A program made the position numbers and the translations under genes. DNA of 7,683 nt from Thermomicrobiales bacterium (GTDB lineage Bacteria > Chloroflexota > Chloroflexia > Thermomicrobiales > UBA6265): assembly GCA_025928535.1 (NCBI GenBank), contig JAICJJ010000114.1, positions 1 through 7,683 on the forward strand, in the 5' to 3' direction. Shown here in pieces: positions 5,536 to 7,683 of the stretch; the first letter of the stretch is position 1, and every line of letters begins with the position of its first letter. The notes below the pieces were generated by a model, which saw only the letters and a list, made by a program, of their open reading frames with translations, searched no databases and was not told the origin of the DNA.

Positions 5536-7203
5536 GTGCAAGGCGACCAGCGAACAGCGGGCGAACGATCCACGACGCACGGCGTGACCAGGCGCTCGGT
5601 GCTTGGCCGAAGCGCGGCGGGGCTCGCGGCCGGCGCGCTCGGCGCGGCCGCTGTCCGCCGCGTGGCCGCGCAGGACGCCACACCAGCCGCGAGCCCGGTC
5701 GCCCCGCCGGCCGCGCAGAGCCTCGTCACGCCGGAGATGGTCGCCGCGGCGGTCGCGCAACTCGACGGCTTCATTCAGACCGTGATGGGCAAGACCGGGA
5801 TTCCGGGCATGGCGGCGGCGGTCGTCTACCGCGACGCGGTTGTTCATCAGCAAAGCTTCGGCGTGCGAAAAGTGGGCGCGCCCGACCTGATCGACGTCGA
5901 CACCGTGTTCCCACTGGCGTCGCTTTCCAAGCCGATGGCGTCGACCGTCGTCGCGGCAATCGTCGGCACGGGCGCGACGACGTGGGACACGCCGATCGTG
6001 GCGTCGTTTCCCGAGTTCGCGATGTCCGCCCCCTGGATCACCGAAGCGGTGACCATCCGCGACATGTTTTGTCACCGCAGCGGCTTGCCCGACCACGCCG
6101 GCGACCTGCTCGAAGACATGGGCTACGACCGGACCGAGGTGTTGCGGCGGTTGCGCTTCGTCCACCCGGCGACCAGTTTTCGCTCGACCTACGACTACAC
6201 CAATTTCGGCTTGACCGCCGGCGCGGAAGCAGCCGCGCGCGCCGCCGGCATGACCTGGGAAGACGCCTGCGATCACTTCCTCTATTTGCCGCTCGGGATG
6301 ACGAAAACCACCTCGCTCAACCGCGATTTCGTGGCGCGGGACAATCGAACCTTCGGCCATGTCAAAACCGCCAACGGCTGGGAAGTGGGCCAGCAACGCC
6401 AACCCGACGCCCAATCGCCCGCCGGCGGCGTCAATTCGTCCATCAGCGACGTGACCCGCTGGATGCGGCTGCAATTGAACGGCGGCATCTTCGAGGGACA
6501 GCAAGTCGTTGCCGCCGCGCCGCTGGCGGAAACCCATCGGCCGCAGATCGTCTCCAACCCGCCCGCCGATCCGGCGGTCGATCGCGCCGGCTTTTACGGC
6601 CTCGGCTGGAACGTCGGCTACGACGACGACGCCCGTCCGCGCTGGTCCCATTCAGGCGCGTTTGCGCTCGGCGCGGGCACGACGGTCTTCCTGCAGCCGG
6701 CCGACCAACTCGGCATCGCCGTCCTGACGAACGCGACCGCAATCGGCGCGGCGGAAGCGATCGCGGCCACATTTCTCGATATTGCGCGCTATGGCGCGGC
6801 GCGGCACGACTACCTGCCGGGGTACATGGCGCGCCTGGCGACGATCTACGAATCCCCGTATGGAACCGAGGTCGATTACGGCAAGCCGCCGGCGAACGCG
6901 GCGCCGCCGCTGCCGCTGGCCGCCTACGCTGGCGCCTACGCCAACGATCTGTACGGCCCGGCGGCGGTCGTCGCCCAAGGCGACGCGCTGGCATTGCAAC
7001 TCGGCCCCGGACCGATGACCTTTCCCCTGACGCATTACGACCGGGACGTCTTCTTCTTCCAGCCGCCGGGCGAAAACGCCTTCGGACCGAGCGGTGCGAT
7101 CTTCACGCTCGGCCCCAACGACGCCGCGAGCCGGCTGACGATCGAATGGCTGGACGTCCACGGCCAGGGCACATTCCGGCGGGCCGGGAAATCGGGGGCG
7201 TGA
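5536..7203 (+). CDS. Tat-exported serine hydrolase, beta-lactamase/S12 peptidase family
   Basis: 555 residues from GTG 5536. The fold is shared by class C beta-lactamases, DD-peptidases and esterases, acting through an acyl-serine intermediate; the substrate is unknown and an antibiotic-resistance role should not be assumed. The N-terminus has the twin-arginine motif TRRSVLG (18-24), an Ala/Gly-rich core and a likely cleavage site near AAQ (44-46), then a low-complexity DATPAASPVAPPAA linker. The catalytic domain spans about 70-415: SLSK (S129 nucleophile, K132) in FPLASLSKP, YTN (221-223) in STYDYTNFG, and HSG (372-374) in WSHSGAFALG. FCHRSGLPDHAGD and AGGVNSSISDVTRWM are further family blocks. 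Residues about 460-550 form a beta-rich C-terminal domain resembling DUF3471, starting at AAYAGAYANDLYG. It is separated from the membrane protein gene upstream by 106 bases, with no clear promoter or terminator seen there. Confidence 0.93.
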   Translation: MQGDQRTAGERSTTHGVTRRSVLGRSAAGLAAGALGAAAVRRVAAQDATPAASPVAPPAAQSLVTPEMVAAAVAQLDGFIQTVMGKTGIPGMAAAVVYRDAVVHQQSFGVRKVGAPDLIDVDTVFPLASLSKPMASTVVAAIVGTGATTWDTPIVASFPEFAMSAPWITEAVTIRDMFCHRSGLPDHAGDLLEDMGYDRTEVLRRLRFVHPATSFRSTYDYTNFGLTAGAEAAARAAGMTWEDACDHFLYLPLGMTKTTSLNRDFVARDNRTFGHVKTANGWEVGQQRQPDAQSPAGGVNSSISDVTRWMRLQLNGGIFEGQQVVAAAPLAETHRPQIVSNPPADPAVDRAGFYGLGWNVGYDDDARPRWSHSGAFALGAGTTVFLQPADQLGIAVLTNATAIGAAEAIAATFLDIARYGAARHDYLPGYMARLATIYESPYGTEVDYGKPPANAAPPLPLAAYAGAYANDLYGPAAVVAQGDALALQLGPGPMTFPLTHYDRDVFFFQPPGENAFGPSGAIFTLGPNDAASRLTIEWLDVHGQGTFRRAGKSGA

Positions 7204-7249
7204 GTCGAGTCGGGGAGTCGAGGGGTCGAGAAGTCGAGAAGTCGAGAAG
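7204..7249. repeat. Left octamer repeat block of the composite intergenic element
   Basis: Directly after the hydrolase stop, GTCGAG recurs at 7204, 7217, 7225, 7233 and 7241, the last four with an exact 8-base period (GAGAAGTC unit). GGAGTCGAGGGGTCGAGA (7214-7231) is the inverted counterpart of 7463-7480 with 16 of 18 matches. No coding frame is supported. Together with the palindrome and right block this accounts for most of the 335-base gap before the peroxiredoxin gene. Confidence 0.75.
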
Positions 7250-7290
7250 AGCGTAGACGAGCGGCCTGAGAGTCGTCATCTCACGGGGTG

Positions 7291-7425
7291 GTCATCCTGA
7301 GTGGTCATGCCGCAGGCGGCGCCACAACGGCATGAACAACGGAGTTTTTCACGGCAGCGTCAGCGAAGGATCTCGGGTCGCGCGTACGTCAAGAGACGAG
7401 ATGCTTCGCTGCGGCTCAGCATGAC
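7291..7425. repeat. Long imperfect palindrome (MITE-like or REP-like intergenic element)
   Basis: Outer arms GTCATCCTGAG (7291-7301) and CTCAGCATGAC (7415-7425) match with one mismatch. Inner arms CAGCGAAGGATCTCG (7361-7375) and CGAGATGCTTCGCTG (7397-7411) match at 14 of 15 positions. On the right the two arms are separated by 3 bases, on the left by 59, so the left arm carries an apparent insertion. As RNA the whole would fold into a long hairpin. It resembles a dispersed intergenic repeat that I recall from Chloroflexota-type genomes; that memory is unverified. No transposase is present. Confidence 0.75.
7305..7335. repeat. Nested hairpin inside the left arm of the palindrome
   Basis: TCATGCCG (7305-7312) and CGGCATGA (7328-7335) are perfect 8-base inverted repeats with a 15-base loop. 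They lie wholly within the 59 bases that interrupt the left arm, so the interrupting sequence has its own symmetry. Confidence 0.6.
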
Positions 7426-7447
7426 GGGTGGGGGCGGCGGCGCGCTT

Positions 7448-7480
7448 CCCGACTCCTTGACGCCTCGACTCCTCGACTCC
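7448..7480. repeat. Right octamer repeat block of the composite intergenic element
   Basis: Four 8-base units in a row from 7448: CCCGACTC, CTTGACGC, CTCGACTC, CTCGACTC. They are the reverse complement of the left block, so the element is bounded by inverted octamer arrays about 230 bases apart. Confidence 0.7.
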
Positions 7481-7483
7481 GTC

Positions 7484-7489
7484 CATAAT
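7484..7489 (+). promoter_or_regulatory. Possible -10 element for the peroxiredoxin gene
   Basis: CATAAT differs from TATAAT at one position and stands in an otherwise GC-rich stretch, 49 bases before the start codon. The nearest -35-like hexamer, TTGACG at 7457-7462 inside the repeat, is 21 bases away, longer than the usual 16-18. Weak evidence; if real, the repeat supplies part of the promoter. Confidence 0.2.
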
Positions 7490-7538
7490 GAACGCCGCGA
7501 CCTGACCTGAATCGACGACACGAACCCGGGAGGACGCG

Positions 7539-7683
7539 ATGCCAGCGGTTGGGGACATGGCTCCCGATTTCATCTTGCGCAACACGCACGGCGACGAGAT
7601 CCAACTCTCGGATCGGCGCGGACGAGCGCGGGTCGTGTTGATCTTCTATCCCGGCGACCAGACGACCGGCTGAACGAATCAAC
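7539..7683 (+). CDS. Peroxiredoxin (AhpC/TSA, BCP-like), candidate selenoprotein, runs off the right edge
   Basis: Reduces hydrogen peroxide and organic hydroperoxides through a peroxidatic Cys or selenocysteine. ATG 7539 has GGGAGGA at 7528-7534. The first 44 residues are typical of the family: [20 protein letters not shown] (4-23), a polar turn, then [13 protein letters not shown] (32-44), the strand and loop that lead into the TxxC active site. Codon 45 is TGA (7671-7673), exactly where the peroxidatic Cys is expected, and the frame continues T-N-Q, which matches the usual C-T-x-Q continuation. Reading TGA as selenocysteine gives TTGU, in line with known TxxU peroxiredoxins. The alternatives are a Cys-to-stop mutation or a base error, since TGA is one change from TGC or TGT. 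The window ends at 7683, so neither the rest of the protein (normally about 150-180 residues) nor a SECIS element is visible. Family call firm, selenoprotein reading moderate. Confidence 0.8.
7671..7673 (+). other. In-frame UGA at the peroxidatic position, candidate selenocysteine codon
   Basis: UGA replaces the Cys of the T-x-x-C motif after FYPGDQ. In bacteria, decoding would need SelB, tRNA-Sec and a SECIS hairpin beginning just after the UGA; only 10 following bases are present. TGA is also the normal stop of five of the seven other genes here, so general reassignment is excluded. Confidence 0.55.

Noticed and set aside
5475..7256. 593-codon + strand frame overlapping the serine hydrolase
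   Set aside because: Runs almost the whole length of the hydrolase in another frame with an extremely Arg-rich translation; the hydrolase frame carries all catalytic motifs.
7204..7483. CRISPR array
   Set aside because: Units are 8 bases with no unique spacers, and the two arrays are in opposite orientation; this is a simple repeat, not CRISPR.
7301..7510. Possible 69-residue gene in the gap after the hydrolase
   Set aside because: It lies inside the palindromic and octamer repeats, has no good ribosome binding site, and its translation reflects repeat sequence.
7671..7673. General reassignment of UGA as a sense codon in this genome
   Set aside because: UGA ends five other genes in the window at positions agreeing with family lengths, so it is the normal stop here; only site-specific recoding remains possible.

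Overview
This is a GC-rich window with every supported gene on the + strand. Coding density is high, gaps between genes are short, and start codons are mixed (ATG, GTG, TTG), usually behind clear purine-rich ribosome binding sites. The Tat-type leader of the serine hydrolase, followed by an Ala/Pro/Thr-rich linker (AQDATPAASP), and the GTCATCCTGAG / AGCGAAGGATCTCG palindromic spacer resemble what I know from Thermomicrobia-like Chloroflexota. That placement is an inference from style, not a database result.

Layout. (1) Bases 1-1211 hold the C-terminal two thirds or so of an arylsulfatase; the catalytic Cys/formylglycine motif lies off the left edge. (2) Bases 1321-1737 encode a small three-helix DUF1622 membrane protein with a TTG start. 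(3) Bases 1788-2783 encode a formylglycine-generating enzyme (FGE/SUMF1 family) that keeps both active-site cysteines. This enzyme class activates sulfatases like the one at the left edge. (4) Bases 3080-4153 encode a HAD-superfamily phosphatase with a probable Tat signal and a competing downstream start. (5) Bases 4229-4654 and 4686-5429 encode a DUF202 (YidH-like) membrane protein and an unrecognised protein with about six membrane helices. (6) Bases 5536-7203 encode a Tat-exported serine hydrolase of the beta-lactamase/S12 peptidase family. (7) Bases 7204-7483 are a composite non-coding repeat: octamer repeats in inverted orientation flank a long imperfect palindrome that carries an extra nested hairpin in one arm. 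(8) From 7539 to the right edge runs the start of a peroxiredoxin whose frame meets UGA exactly where the peroxidatic cysteine is expected, and the frame remains peroxiredoxin-like after it.

How the genes may work together. The sulfatase, DUF1622 protein and FGE look like a sulfatase-plus-maturation cassette: FGE converts the sulfatase active-site Cys to formylglycine in the cytoplasm. The neighbouring phosphatase and serine hydrolase fit a theme of exported or envelope hydrolases. GC-rich hairpins without U-tracts sit at several junctions, so the series may be several transcription units rather than one operon. The most notable item is the UGA in the peroxiredoxin, a candidate selenocysteine codon. 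The window ends 10 bases after it, so the SECIS element that would decide the matter cannot be seen.
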